DNA of 64,000 bases from Nocardiopsis sp. N85 (GCF_028882275.1 NZ_JARBUT010000002.1:186001-250000); one strand, 5' to 3'. Numbered from the stretch's first letter, positions 26,723-36,282 are shown. Made by a program: numbers and translations. Notes: a model not told the origin generated them from the letters alone.

Positions 26723-28468
26723 ATGGCCGACCCGCAGGAAGTACTCTCGCGACGGGTCCAGTCCGCCCTCGGGGCCGCTTTCGGTCCCGAGTACGCCGAC
26801 ACCGACCCCGTCATCCGCCCGTCCCAGTTCGCCGACTACCAGGCGAACGCGGCGCTCGCGCTCGCCAAGCGACTGGGCCGAAAGCCGCGTGAGGTGTCCG
26901 CGGCGATCATGGAACACCTCGACGTCTCCGACGTCTGCTCGGCCGTCGAGGTGAGCGGTCCGGGCTTCGTCAACCTGACCCTGCGCGACGACTGGATCTC
27001 CGAACGGACCCGCGCGCTGCTGGACGACGAGCGGCTGGGCGTGCCGGCCCAGGACCGGCTCGTCATCCCGATCGACTACTCCGCGCCCAACGTGGCCAAG
27101 GAGATGCACGTCGGCCACCTGCGCACGACCGTGGTCGGCGACTCCCTGGCCCGCACCCTGGAGTTCCTCGGACACGACGTCATCCGGCAGAACCACATCG
27201 GTGACTGGGGCACCCCCTTCGGCATGCTCATCGAGCACCTGCTGGAGGTCGGTGAGGACTCCCCCGAGGCGGGGCTGCTGACCACCGACCCCAACGCCTT
27301 CTACCAGGCGGCGCGCACGAAGTTCGACGCCTCCGGCCCGGAGGAGGACGGCTTCGCGGCCCGCGCCCGGCGCCGGGTGGTCGCCCTCCAGGGCGGCGAC
27401 GAGGAGACGCTGCGCCTGTGGCGCGGACTGGTGGAACTGTCCAAGGTCTACTTCAACAAGGTGTACGCCAAGCTGGGCGTCACCCTCACCGACGACGACC
27501 TCGCCGGGGAGAGCACCTACAACGCCATGCTCGCCGAGGTGTGCGACGACCTGGAGGCCAAGGGCATCGCCGAGATCAGCGAGGGCGCCCTGTGCGCCTT
27601 CCTGGAGGGGTTCACCGGCCGCGAGGACAAGCCGGTGCCGCTGATCGTCCGCAAGAGCGACGGCGGTTACGGGTACGCCACCACCGACCTGGCGACCATC
27701 CGTCACCGCGTGGACGACCTCAAGGCCGACCGCGTCCTGTACGTGGTGGGCGCCCCGCAGGCGATGCACTTCAAGATGGTGTGGGCGGCCGCGCGCAAGG
27801 CGGGCTGGCTGCCCGACTCCGTCGAGGTCACGCACGTGCAGATCGGCAACGTGCTGGGCTCCGACGGCAAGATCCTGCGCACCCGCAGCGGCGCCCCGGT
27901 GCGTCTCATGGCGCTGCTGGACGAGGCGATCGAGCGGGCGGCCGCGGTGGTCCGGGAGAACCGCCCCGACCTGCCCGCCGAGGAGCAGGCTGCCATCGCC
28001 CGCCAGGTGGGCATCGGCGCGGTCAAGTACGCGGACCTGTCGGTGGCGCACGACACCGAGTACACCTTCGACTTCGACCGCATGCTGGCGCTGACCGGCA
28101 ACACCGGCCCCTACCTCCAGTACGCGCAGGCCCGGATCCGGTCGATCTTCCGCAAGGGCGGACTGTCCCCGGAGCGGGCGCGGGCGGACATCGCCATCGG
28201 CCACGAGGCCGAGCGGGCGCTGGCGCTGAAGCTGCTGGAGTTCGGCGCCGTGGTGGCGCAGGTGGGCGACCTGCTCCAGCCGCACCGCCTGTCCACGTAC
28301 CTGTTCGAGCTGGCCCAGTCGCTGACGGCGTTCTACGAGCACTGCCCGGTGCTGTCGGCGGCGACCGAGGCCGAGCGCGAGTCGCGGCTGACGCTGATCG
28401 CGCTGGCGCTGCGGGTACTGGTCCAGGGTCTGGACCTGCTGGGTGTGGAGGCCCCCGAGCACATGTAG
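26723..28468 (+). CDS. argS: arginyl-tRNA synthetase
   Basis: ArgS charges tRNA-Arg in the cytosol. The 581-residue class I synthetase has an N-terminal additional domain (about 1-110), the HIGH-type motif SAPNVAKEMHVGHLR, the segment NHIGDWGTPFGMLIEHL and YATTDLATIRHR, then GNVLGSDGKILRTRSG in place of KMSKS, as is usual for ArgS. The all-helical anticodon domain ends in LLGVEAPEHM. The ATG at 26723 is preceded by GGGG and lies 32 bases after plsX. A long frame upstream overlapping plsX is antisense-like shadow. A perfect 20-bp terminator follows. Confidence 0.98.
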   Translation: MADPQEVLSRRVQSALGAAFGPEYADTDPVIRPSQFADYQANAALALAKRLGRKPREVSAAIMEHLDVSDVCSAVEVSGPGFVNLTLRDDWISERTRALLDDERLGVPAQDRLVIPIDYSAPNVAKEMHVGHLRTTVVGDSLARTLEFLGHDVIRQNHIGDWGTPFGMLIEHLLEVGEDSPEAGLLTTDPNAFYQAARTKFDASGPEEDGFAARARRRVVALQGGDEETLRLWRGLVELSKVYFNKVYAKLGVTLTDDDLAGESTYNAMLAEVCDDLEAKGIAEISEGALCAFLEGFTGREDKPVPLIVRKSDGGYGYATTDLATIRHRVDDLKADRVLYVVGAPQAMHFKMVWAAARKAGWLPDSVEVTHVQIGNVLGSDGKILRTRSGAPVRLMALLDEAIERAAAVVRENRPDLPAEEQAAIARQVGIGAVKYADLSVAHDTEYTFDFDRMLALTGNTGPYLQYAQARIRSIFRKGGLSPERARADIAIGHEAERALALKLLEFGAVVAQVGDLLQPHRLSTYLFELAQSLTAFYEHCPVLSAATEAERESRLTLIALALRVLVQGLDLLGVEAPEHM

Positions 28469-28480
28469 GCGCGTCGCACG

Positions 28481-28524
28481 CGACGAGGGGCCGGAACGCG
28501 GATGCGCGTTCCGGCCCCTCGTCG
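28481..28524 (+). terminator. 20-bp perfect hairpin terminator of argS
   Basis: CGACGAGGGGCCGGAACGCG (28481-28500), loop GATG, and its exact reverse complement (28505-28524) form a perfect 20-bp stem 12 bases after the argS stop. The remaining 250 bases up to the YceI gene include an AT-rich stretch with AAAGGGAG (28762-28769) as its ribosome-binding site; I see no other gene there. Confidence 0.85.
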
Positions 28525-28776
28525 TGCGTCGGGTGGGGTGATCGTGCGTCGGCCGGGAGGGTCGCGGTCGGTGCGCCCATGGTCCCGGACCGGTCATCGT
28601 CCGAGAGAACTCTCACAGCGGACGAATTCCCTTGCACACCAGGATTCCTCCGCTTTTCGGGAGGAAACGAGTCGGATCTCTCGCCCCTCACCGCACCAGA
28701 ACCCCGGGTAGGGCCGGAACGGCGGACCTAGGGTGTTCGACGAAACACCCCATTCGGACAAAAGGGAGAAATCGCC

Positions 28777-29379
28777 ATGGAATCCACACCGGTCGGCCCC
28801 GCTCCGGGCCTATGGCACCTGGATCCCCTCCACTCCAGCCTCATCTTCGTCGCCCACTACCTGCGTTTCGGCCGGGTGCAGGGCACGTTCGGCCGGGCCA
28901 GGGGGCGGGTGCTGGTCGCCGAGGATCCCACCGCGTCCAAGGTCGAGGTGGTCATGGACGCCGCGAGTGTGAACACCGGTGTCGGCGCGCGCGACGCCCA
29001 CCTGCGTTCGGCCGATTTCCTGGACGTGGAGAACCACCCCGAGCTGCGCTTCACCTCCAGCGGGGTGGAACCCGGCGGACGCGGACACCACGCCTTCCGG
29101 CTGCACGGCGACCTGACCGTGCGCGGCACGACCGCACCCGTCGCCCTGGACGCCCAGTGGGTGGGCGAGGCCCCCGACCACGCCTTCCCCGCCGACGTGT
29201 ACGGCCAGTTCTTCTCCGCCTCCACCCGTATCCGTCTGTCCGACCACAAGGTCGGCGACGGCGGTGAGGTGCCCTGGGGCGGGCGGCTGGTCGGGGACGA
29301 GGTCGACATCGTGCTGGAGGTCCGTCTCCAGGACCGGGACCCCGCCCCCTTCCTCAAGCAGATCGGCCATGACTCCTGA
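28777..29379 (+). CDS. YceI-family lipocalin-like protein
   Basis: The 200-residue protein is a YceI-type isoprenoid-binding beta-barrel. It starts GLWHLDPLHSSLIFVAHYLR, the usual W-x-[IL]-D-x-x-H-S entry, and continues with FGRARGRVLV, SADFLDVENHPELRFTS and LTVRGTTAPVALDA. There is no signal peptide, so it stays in the cytosol like most actinobacterial members, unlike the exported proteobacterial YceI. The ATG has AAAGGGAG about seven bases upstream. Its end overlaps the convergent ribokinase gene by 26 bases. Known members bind polyprenoids; the role here is unassigned. Confidence 0.93.
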   Translation: MESTPVGPAPGLWHLDPLHSSLIFVAHYLRFGRVQGTFGRARGRVLVAEDPTASKVEVVMDAASVNTGVGARDAHLRSADFLDVENHPELRFTSSGVEPGGRGHHAFRLHGDLTVRGTTAPVALDAQWVGEAPDHAFPADVYGQFFSASTRIRLSDHKVGDGGEVPWGGRLVGDEVDIVLEVRLQDRDPAPFLKQIGHDS

Positions 29380-30268
29380 GCAGGTCCTCGACCTCCGCCC
29401 GGGAGGCCATGGACGAACTCGCGCCGGGCCGCTGGACCGACAGCGCGGCCGCCGCCGCGGCGAAGCGCATCGCCTCGCGCGGATCGGCGCCCTCCGCCCG
29501 GGCCACCGCGAAGGAGCCGCAGAACGTGTCGCCCGCGGCGGTGGTGTCCACCGCCTCGACCTTCAACGCCGGGGTGTGCACGGGCTCGGCGTCCCGCGTC
29601 CCGTAGAGGGAACCCTCCCCGCCCAGGGTGATGAGCACCTCGGGCACCCGTTCCAAGAGCGCCGTCATCGCCTCGCGCGGGTCGGGCCGACCGGTGATCG
29701 CGGCCGCCTCGTGCTCGTTGGGGATGAGCACGTCCACCGACTCCAGTAGCTCGTCGGGCAGCTCCCGCGCCGGGGCGGGGGTCAGATGGACCGGCACGCC
29801 CAGTGCACGACCGGCGCGCGCGGCGGCCACGACCGCCTCCATCGGCAGCTCCAGCTGGAGCAGGAGCGCGTCCGCGCCGCCGATCAGCTCCCGGTCCCCG
29901 GCCACGGTCCCGACGACCTCTCCGTTGGCACCGGGGACGACGATGATCGAGTTGCCGGCCCGCCCGTCCACGACGATGTGGGCGATCCCGGAGGGGCCGG
30001 TGACGGTGCGCAGGCCGGTGGTGTCGATGCCGGCGGCCACCAGGTTCTCGCGAAGCTCCACGCCGAAGGCGTCATCGCCCACCGCGCCGAGGAACACCGT
30101 GTCGGCGCCCGCCCGGGCGGCGGCGACCGCCTGGTTGGCGCCCTTGCCACCGGGCACCTGCCGGAAGGCGGTGCCGGTGACGGTCTCGCCGGTGGCCGGC
30201 GCGACGTCCACGTAGGCGACCAGGTCCATGTTGACGCTGCCGAAGACGGCGACGCGGGGTGCGCTCAC
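29354..30268 (-). CDS. rbsK: ribokinase (PfkB family)
   Basis: This 304-residue sugar kinase has the PfkB signatures: the N-terminal FGSVNMDLVAYV, the substrate loop VPGGKGANQAVAAARAG, and the C-terminal catalytic motif VDTTAAGDTFCGSF, with Asp as base. The exact DTTAAGDTF form is that of true ribokinases, so ribose phosphorylation is likely. The GTG start follows GGAGGGGGAGG and overlaps the xthA stop by four bases, so the two are one operon. There is no ribose transporter or repressor nearby. Confidence 0.9.
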   Translation of the reverse strand: MSAPRVAVFGSVNMDLVAYVDVAPATGETVTGTAFRQVPGGKGANQAVAAARAGADTVFLGAVGDDAFGVELRENLVAAGIDTTGLRTVTGPSGIAHIVVDGRAGNSIIVVPGANGEVVGTVAGDRELIGGADALLLQLELPMEAVVAAARAGRALGVPVHLTPAPARELPDELLESVDVLIPNEHEAAAITGRPDPREAMTALLERVPEVLITLGGEGSLYGTRDAEPVHTPALKVEAVDTTAAGDTFCGSFAVARAEGADPREAMRFAAAAAALSVQRPGASSSMASRAEVEDLLRSHGRSA

Positions 30269-31095
30269 GCCTCCCCCTCCTTCTTGTCGCGGGGCAGCCC
30301 TTCCTCACCGTCGAATCCGACGATGACGGGGGCGTGGTCGGAGGCGCCCTTGCCCTTGCGCTCCTCACGGTCGACGCTCGCGCCGCTCACCCGGGCGCGC
30401 AGGGCCGGCGAGGCCAGCACGAAGTCGATGCGCATGCCCCTGCGCTTGGGGAAGGCCAGCCCCTTGTAGTCCCAGTAGGTGTACACACCGGGGCCGGGGG
30501 CGTGGTCGCGGACGACCTCGTCGAACCCCGCCTTGACGAGGGCGCGGAAGGCCTCCCGCTCCGGCTCGGTGACGTGGGTGAGGCCGTCGAACGCGGCCAT
30601 GTCCCACACGTCGTCGTTCTGCGGGGCGATGTTGAAGTCGCCGACGTAGGCGATCTGCGCGTCGGGGTCGGCGGCCAGGGCGGCCGTGCCGGCCTCGCGC
30701 AGCGCCTCCAGCCAGCGCAGCTTGTAGGCGTAGTGGGGGTGGTCGATCTCCCGGCCGTTGGGCACGTACAGGCTCCATACCTGGACGCCGCCGCAGGTGG
30801 CGCCGATGGCCCGGGCCTCGGCCTCCTCGGGGTCGCCGTAACCGGGCTGTCCGGGGAAGCCGATCCGCACGTCCTCCAGGCCGACCCGCGAGGCGATCGC
30901 GACGCCGTTCCACTGGGAGAGCCCGTGGTGGGCGACCTCGTAGCCGCGTTCGGTGAAGACGGAGGCGGGGAACTGATCGTCCCTGGCCTTGGTCTCCTGG
31001 ATGGCGAGGACGTCGACGTCGCTCCGGTCGAGCCAGGCGCCGATCCGTTCGACCCTGGCCCGGGCACTGTTCACATTCCAAGTCGCGATACGCAC
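30265..31095 (-). CDS. xthA: exodeoxyribonuclease III
   Basis: XthA cleaves DNA at abasic sites and degrades 3' ends during base-excision repair. The 276-residue protein has all family motifs: MRIATWNVNSARAR, DVLAIQETKARDDQFP with the metal Glu, SLYVPNGRE, YVGDFNIAPQNDDVWD with Asp/Asn, and SDHAPVIVGF with the catalytic Asp-His. The start is an ATG with no competing candidate. It heads a two-gene operon with rbsK and is divergent from a long-chain acyl-CoA dehydrogenase. Confidence 0.96.
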   Translation of the reverse strand: MRIATWNVNSARARVERIGAWLDRSDVDVLAIQETKARDDQFPASVFTERGYEVAHHGLSQWNGVAIASRVGLEDVRIGFPGQPGYGDPEEAEARAIGATCGGVQVWSLYVPNGREIDHPHYAYKLRWLEALREAGTAALAADPDAQIAYVGDFNIAPQNDDVWDMAAFDGLTHVTEPEREAFRALVKAGFDEVVRDHAPGPGVYTYWDYKGLAFPKRRGMRIDFVLASPALRARVSGASVDREERKGKGASDHAPVIVGFDGEEGLPRDKKEGEA

Positions 31096-31432
31096 AGCGC
31101 AAGCCTAGGGCTTCGAGGCGACACCGACCGTACAGGCGCGGGCCTCGACGGAGAAGAGGGGAGGGGAGGGCGTCGGCCGACGAAAGTGGGCCCCGGTGCG
31201 GCCGTCCTCCGCACCGGGGCCCGACGGGACTCCCAGCACATGCCCGGTCGTTTCCGTCGCGCCCCGTAGGACGGCCGAGGGGGCCCCGAGGTTCGCATCT
31301 CGCCAAAGGTTTTCCACAGCGCGCCACCGGGGCGGGCCAGGAGAATCGGCGGGTGGTGGGTCGGTCGGCCCGCACAGGGGTAGAGCTGTGATGCAGACCA
31401 CATCAAGCTCCCCTTGGACGAGGTGAACGACC
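31096..31432. other. 337-base divergent region with a 14-bp perfect hairpin
   Basis: Between xthA and the acyl-CoA dehydrogenase there is no convincing gene. GGGCCCCGGTGCGG (31188-31201), seven bases, then the exact reverse complement CCGCACCGGGGCCC (31209-31222) form a strong stem. It would lie in the 5' leader of xthA or far upstream of the plus-strand gene. That is an odd place for a terminator, so it might be an attenuator or end an unseen small transcript. Confidence 0.4.
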
Positions 31433-33391
31433 ATGGCGACGGTCGACCCCGATGCCCGCGCCCACGACCCGGCCGATGACACCCCCGAGATCGACGAACG
31501 CCGCGCCAGAGCCGTGGCCGAGCAGGCCCGCGAGGCCACCTCCGACCTGCCCGGTTTCGCCAAGGAGCTCTACCTGGGCCGGCTCCGCCTGGACCTGATC
31601 CACCCGATGCCCGGACCCGACCGGGCCGAACGCGAGCGCGGTGAGGCGTTCCTCGCCCGACTGCGCGACTTCTGCGAGGGCATCGACGCCCAGCGCGTCG
31701 AACGCGAGGATCGCATCCCCGACGAGGTCATCGCCGGGCTGCGCGAGCTGGGCGCCCTCGGCATGAAGATCCCCGTCGAGTACGGCGGCCTGGGACTGAG
31801 CCAGATCCACTACAACCACGCCCTGACCCTCGTCGGCTCGGTCTCCCCCGCGATCGGCGCCCTGCTGTCCGCGCACCAGTCGATCGGCGTTCCCCAGCCC
31901 GTGTCGATGTTCGGGACCGAGGAGCAGAAACGGGAGTTCCTGCCGCGCTGCGCCCGGGAGGCCATCAGCGCGTTCCTGCTCACCGAACCCGACGTGGGCA
32001 GCGACCCCGCCCGGTTGCGGACCACCGCCACACCCACCGAGGACGGGGAGGCCTACCTGCTCGACGGCGTGAAGCTGTGGACCACCAACGGTGTCGTCGC
32101 CGACCTGCTCGTGGTCATGGCCCGGGTACCGGAGGGCCCCGGACACCGGGGCGGCATCACCGCGTTCGTGGTCGAGGGGGACGCCCCGGGCATCACCGTG
32201 GAGCGGCGCAACCGGTTCATGGGCCTGCGCGGGCTGGAGAACGGCCTCACCCGGCTGCACGGGGTCCGGGTGCCGACCGCCCACCGGATCGGCGAGGAGG
32301 GGCAGGGACTGCGCATCGCCCTGTCCACGCTCAACACCGGGAGGCTGTCGCTGCCCGCCCTGTGCGTGGGCGCCGGCAAGTGGGCCACGAAGATCGCCCG
32401 TGAGTGGTCGCGCGAGCGGGTCCAGTGGGGGCGGCCGGTCGGCCGGCACGAGGAGGTCGCCAAGAAGATCGCCTACATCGCCGCCACCACCTACGCCATG
32501 GAGGCCATGCTCGACCTGGCGAGTCGGATGGCCGACGAGAAGCGCAGGGACATCCGCATCGAGGCGGCCATCGCCAAGCTGTGGGCGTCCGAGCACGCCT
32601 ATCGGATCGCCGACGAACTCGTGCAGATCCGCGGCGGGCGCGGGTTCGAGACCGCCGAATCGCTGGCGGCGCGCGGCGAACGCGGGATCCCCGCCGAACA
32701 GTTGCTCCGCGACATGCGGATCAACAGGATCTTCGAGGGATCGACCGAGATCATGCACCTGCTCATCGCCCGTGAGGCGGTGGACGCCCACCTGACGGTG
32801 GCCGGGGACATCATCGATCCGGACGCGGACCGGGCGGCCAAGGCGCGGGCGTTCACCAAGGCGACCGGTTTCTACGCCTCCTGGCTGCCGACGCTGGCGG
32901 TGGGCCGGGGGCAGTTGCCGTCGGCGTACGTCGAGTTCGGTCCGCTGTCCGGACACCTGCGGTACGTGGAGCGCACCGCCCGCAAGCTGGCCCGGTCCAC
33001 GTTCTACGGGATGTCGCGCTGGCAGGGCCGGTTGGAGGTGAAACAGGGGTTCCTGGGCCGGGTGGTGGACATCGGCGCGGAGCTGTTCGCGATGAGCGCG
33101 GTGATCGTGCGCGCCCGCCACGACGTGGACACCCGCCCCGAGCGGGGGGCCGGGCCGTTCGAGATGGCCGACGTCTTCTGCCGCCAGTCGCGGCTGCGGG
33201 TGGAGACCCTGTTCGAGGGCCTGTGGTCCAACACCGACGACGTGGACGGCAAGCTGGCCCGCCGGGTGCTGGACGACGCCTATCCGTGGCTGGAGGAGGG
33301 GGTGCTCGATCCCTCTCTGCCGGGGCCGCTGATCGCCCCGGCCGATCCGGGCCCCTCCACGGAGGAGAACCTGCACCGGCGGATGGGCTGA
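31433..33391 (+). CDS. long-chain acyl-CoA dehydrogenase (FadE/ACAD9-like, extended form)
   Basis: The enzyme introduces the first double bond in fatty-acyl-CoA beta-oxidation with FAD. At 652 residues it belongs to the extended VLCAD/ACAD9-like class: the usual dehydrogenase core occupies about 50-460 and a C-terminal helical extension about 460-650. Visible are EYGGLGLSQIHYNHAL, LLTEPDVGSDPARLRTTA, WTTNGVVADLLVVMARV, the FAD segment QWGRPVGRHEEVAKKIAYIA, and GGRGFETAESLA then LLRDMRINRIFEGSTEIMHL. The Glu of FEGSTE is the catalytic-base position of this class. It is the first gene of a beta-oxidation region that continues at 35-39.6 kb. Confidence 0.93.
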   Translation: MATVDPDARAHDPADDTPEIDERRARAVAEQAREATSDLPGFAKELYLGRLRLDLIHPMPGPDRAERERGEAFLARLRDFCEGIDAQRVEREDRIPDEVIAGLRELGALGMKIPVEYGGLGLSQIHYNHALTLVGSVSPAIGALLSAHQSIGVPQPVSMFGTEEQKREFLPRCAREAISAFLLTEPDVGSDPARLRTTATPTEDGEAYLLDGVKLWTTNGVVADLLVVMARVPEGPGHRGGITAFVVEGDAPGITVERRNRFMGLRGLENGLTRLHGVRVPTAHRIGEEGQGLRIALSTLNTGRLSLPALCVGAGKWATKIAREWSRERVQWGRPVGRHEEVAKKIAYIAATTYAMEAMLDLASRMADEKRRDIRIEAAIAKLWASEHAYRIADELVQIRGGRGFETAESLAARGERGIPAEQLLRDMRINRIFEGSTEIMHLLIAREAVDAHLTVAGDIIDPDADRAAKARAFTKATGFYASWLPTLAVGRGQLPSAYVEFGPLSGHLRYVERTARKLARSTFYGMSRWQGRLEVKQGFLGRVVDIGAELFAMSAVIVRARHDVDTRPERGAGPFEMADVFCRQSRLRVETLFEGLWSNTDDVDGKLARRVLDDAYPWLEEGVLDPSLPGPLIAPADPGPSTEENLHRRMG

Positions 33392-33428
33392 GCCGCGCAA
33401 TGTCGGCGGCGGGGGCTAACGTGACGGC

Positions 33429-34652
33429 ATGCCCGAACCGCACCCCCGCCGCGACGCGGAACTGTCCCTCGCCCAGGCCCGTCGGATCGCGATCGCCGCC
33501 CAGGGGCTGGCGGACCCCCGCCCCTCCGGGACGCCGAACCTGGCCCATGTGGGCCGGGTGATCCGGAGGGTCGGGATCCTCCAGATCGACAGCGTGAACG
33601 TGCTGGCCCGCAGCCAGTACCTGCCGGTGTTCGCGCGGATGGGCGCCTACGACCCGGGGCTGCTGGACCGCGCGACCACCACCGCCGCCGGGTCGAGTCC
33701 GGCGCGCCTGGTCGAGTGCTGGGCGCACGAGGCGAGCCTGGTGCCCCCGGCCACCCGGCAGCTCATGCGATACCGCATGGAGCGCAACCGGACGACCGAG
33801 AAGGTCGGCTGGATGAACGGCGTCCGCGAGGAACAACCGCAGTTGCTCAAGGCGGCGTACGAGGAGGTCGCCCGGATCGGCCCGGCCACCGCCCGCGAGG
33901 TGGAGGCCGCCCTGGCCCACGACGTGCCGCGCGCCAAGGACCACTGGGGGTGGAACTGGTCGGAGGTGAAGAGGTGCCTGGAGTACCTGTTCTGGATCGG
34001 TGACCTCACCTCCAACGGGCGCAACTCCCGGTTCGAGCGTCGCTACGACCTGCCCGAGAGGGCGCTGCCGGCCGAGGCGCACGCCACTCCCCCGCCGACC
34101 GAGGAGGACGCCCACCGGGAGCTGGTGGCCATCGCCGCGCGGGCGCACGGGATCGCCACGGAGCCGTGCCTGCGCGACTACTTCCGGCTCAAGGGGGTCG
34201 AGTCCCGCAGGGCCGTCGCGGACCTGGTGGAGGCCGGCGAGCTCGTGCCCGTCCGGGTCCGGGGCTGGGAACGCACCGCCTACCTGCACAAGGACGCCCG
34301 CGTACCGCGTTCGGTGAACGCGCGGGCGCTGCTGAGCCCGTTCGACTCACTGGTGTGGACCCGGGACCGGGCCGAGGAGCTGTTCGACTTCCGCTACCGC
34401 ATCGAGATCTACACCCCGGCGGCCAAGCGGGTGCACGGCTACTACGTGCTGCCGTTCCTGCTCGGCGAGGAGCTGGTGGCCCGGGTCGACCTCAAGGCCG
34501 ACCGCGCCTCGGGCACCCTGCTCGCCCAGCGGATCACCCTGGAGGACGGCGCCCCGGAGGACGCCCTGCCGCGGTTGGTGGAGCACCTCACCGAGATGGC
34601 CGCCTGGCTCGGCCTTCACAACGGCCCCGGCGGGCCCGCCCTGGCCCGCTAG
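33429..34652 (+). CDS. YcaQ/AlkX-like winged-helix DNA crosslink glycosylase
   Basis: This 407-residue protein belongs to the HTH_42 family, whose studied members unhook interstrand DNA crosslinks (YcaQ) or alkyl adducts from toxins (AlkZ). The catalytic Q-x-D signature appears as [16 protein letters not shown] (about residues 50-66). Other family blocks are [32 protein letters not shown] and [21 protein letters not shown]. Length is typical. It starts at an ATG 37 bases after the dehydrogenase stop. No antibiotic cluster is near, so general protection like YcaQ is more likely than self-resistance like AlkZ (inference). Confidence 0.87.
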   Translation: MPEPHPRRDAELSLAQARRIAIAAQGLADPRPSGTPNLAHVGRVIRRVGILQIDSVNVLARSQYLPVFARMGAYDPGLLDRATTTAAGSSPARLVECWAHEASLVPPATRQLMRYRMERNRTTEKVGWMNGVREEQPQLLKAAYEEVARIGPATAREVEAALAHDVPRAKDHWGWNWSEVKRCLEYLFWIGDLTSNGRNSRFERRYDLPERALPAEAHATPPPTEEDAHRELVAIAARAHGIATEPCLRDYFRLKGVESRRAVADLVEAGELVPVRVRGWERTAYLHKDARVPRSVNARALLSPFDSLVWTRDRAEELFDFRYRIEIYTPAAKRVHGYYVLPFLLGEELVARVDLKADRASGTLLAQRITLEDGAPEDALPRLVEHLTEMAAWLGLHNGPGGPALAR

Positions 34653-34810
34653 TTCGGCGAGATGAGTTCGACGGTCGGGAAGTGGGTGCGGAATCTGCGC
34701 GCGTCCCGGGTCGGCAGTCGGAGGCCGGAGACCGCGGCGTGCGCCCCGATGAAGAAGTCGGGCAGCGGTGTACCGCTTCCGGCGGCCGGGCGAGCCCGCT
34801 CGAAGACGAT
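34649..34810 (-). pseudogene. C-terminal remnant of a PIN-domain (VapC-like) toxin
   Basis: The last 40 or so codons read GTPLPDFFIGAHAAVSG then LRLPTRDARRFRTHFPTVEL, a close fit to the C-terminal third of actinobacterial PIN-domain toxins, including the metal-binding Asp of LPDFFIGAHA and the TRD motif. No start, N-terminal strand with the first catalytic Asp, or antitoxin gene precedes it; upstream sequence in all three minus frames looks non-coding. It is therefore a truncated, surely inactive relic. The end of the intact YcaQ-like gene touches its stop codon, so deletion may have occurred on insertion or rearrangement here. Confidence 0.7.
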
Positions 34811-35036
34811 CCGGTCCGGACGCCGTCGGGGCGCTCCGGAGGCGTCCAGGAGACCCGCGCGGGCGAGCGCGGTCCCGCGTTGTTCCGCTTCGTCGTTCGC
34901 TTCGTGCGCCACCGGGACCATGGTTCCGGAGCGGGTGGGCGTCCGGGGGCGAACGCGGAGATCGTGCGTTCGCCGGACGCGGGCGGGCCGCGCGGCCTCG
35001 GAGGAGGCGGCGCGGCCCGGGGTGCGAGGCGCGGGG

Positions 35037-36179
35037 TCAGACGCGTTCGATGATGGTGACGTTGGCCTGGCCGCCGCCCTCGCACATGGTCTGGAGACCG
35101 TAGCGGCCACCGGTGCGGTGCAGCTCGTTGACCAGCTTGGTCAGGAGGACGGTGCCGGTGGCGCCCAGCGGGTGGCCCAGGGCGATCGCGCCGCCGTTGG
35201 GGTTGACCTTGGCCGGGTCGGCGCCCAGCTCCTCGATCCACGACAGCGGGACCGGGGCGAAGGCCTCGTTGATCTCGGTGACGTCGATGTCGTCGATGCC
35301 CAGACCGGCCTTCTCCAGCGCGATCCTCGTGGCCGGGATCGGGGCGGTGAGCATGTGGACCGGATCGTCGCCGACCAGGGAGAGCTGGACGACGCGGGCC
35401 AGCGGGGTGAGCCCGTGCCGGTCGACGGCGCTCTCGGAGGCGATGAGCACGGCGCCGGCGCCCACGGAGATCTGGCTGGCCACGGCCGCGGTGAGCTCCC
35501 AGCCGTCGCGCAGCGCCTTGAGGCCCGCCATCTTCTCCAGGGTGGTGTCGGCGCGCACGCCCTCGTCCCGGGAGACCCCGGCGAGCGGGGCGATCTGGGA
35601 GTCGAAGTACCCCTCGGCGATGGCCGCGGCGGCGCGCCGGTGGCTCTCCAGGGCGTACTCCTCCAACTGCTCGCGCTTGAAGCCCCACTTCTCGCACATG
35701 AGCTGGGCGCCGCGGAACTGGGAGATCTCCTGGAGGCCGTAGCGCTCGACCCAGCCGTCGCCGTACAGGTCCAGGCCGTTGTCGATGGCGTACTGGACGT
35801 TGGAGCCCATGGGGACCATGCCCATGTTCTCCACGCCCGAGGCCACGACCAGGTCCTGGGTGCCGGACATGACGCCCTGGGCGGCGAAGTGCACGGCCTG
35901 CTGGGACGAGCCGCACTGACGGTCGATGGTGACACCGGGGACGCTCTCGGGGAGCCCGGCGGACAGCCAGGCGGTGCGGGCGAGGTCCAGGGCCTGGGGG
36001 CCGACCTGGCTGACACAGCCCATGATGACGTCCTCGACCGCGGACGGGTCGACGGCCGTGCGCTCGACGAGTTCCTTGAGCACGTGCGCGCCGAGGTCGG
36101 CCGGGTGCACGGCGGCGAGCGCGCCCTTCTTCGTACCGACGGGGGTGCGGACGGCACCGACGATGTATGCCTCGGCCAC
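35037..36179 (-). CDS. fadA: acetyl-CoA C-acyltransferase (thiolase)
   Basis: The 380-residue thiolase cleaves 3-ketoacyl-CoA in beta-oxidation or condenses acetyl-CoA. The nucleophile Cys is in TIDRQCGSSQQAVHFAAQGV (about residue 88). Also present are the CoA-site ASGVENMGMVPMGSN, the block NEAFAPVPLSWIEEL, the active-site GAIALGHPLGATG with His, and CEGGGQANVTIIERV with the second Cys. The GTG at 36179 is preceded by GGAGG with six-base spacing, and is preferred over an upstream ATG. The 19-bp operator AACCGAA-N5-TTCGGTT begins 36 bases upstream of the start. No hydratase/dehydrogenase FadB is adjacent. Confidence 0.95.
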   Translation of the reverse strand: MAEAYIVGAVRTPVGTKKGALAAVHPADLGAHVLKELVERTAVDPSAVEDVIMGCVSQVGPQALDLARTAWLSAGLPESVPGVTIDRQCGSSQQAVHFAAQGVMSGTQDLVVASGVENMGMVPMGSNVQYAIDNGLDLYGDGWVERYGLQEISQFRGAQLMCEKWGFKREQLEEYALESHRRAAAAIAEGYFDSQIAPLAGVSRDEGVRADTTLEKMAGLKALRDGWELTAAVASQISVGAGAVLIASESAVDRHGLTPLARVVQLSLVGDDPVHMLTAPIPATRIALEKAGLGIDDIDVTEINEAFAPVPLSWIEELGADPAKVNPNGGAIALGHPLGATGTVLLTKLVNELHRTGGRYGLQTMCEGGGQANVTIIERV

Positions 36180-36214
36180 GGGGTCCTCCAAGGGCCTGGG
36201 TGACGTTTCCTATG

Positions 36215-36233
36215 AACCGAACTGTATTCGGTT
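36215..36233. promoter_or_regulatory. operator AACCGAA-CTGTA-TTCGGTT upstream of the thiolase
   Basis: Perfect 7-bp arms with a 5-bp spacer lie 36-54 bases upstream of the thiolase GTG, in the promoter. The same arms and the same spacer length recur at 38430-38448. The size and symmetry suit a TetR-family dimer; no TetR gene lies in the window. Confidence 0.7.
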
Positions 36234-36282
36234 TCATGGATCCGGCAAGCCCCCGGGGGCGGGTTCGGTGCGTGTGCGCAGG

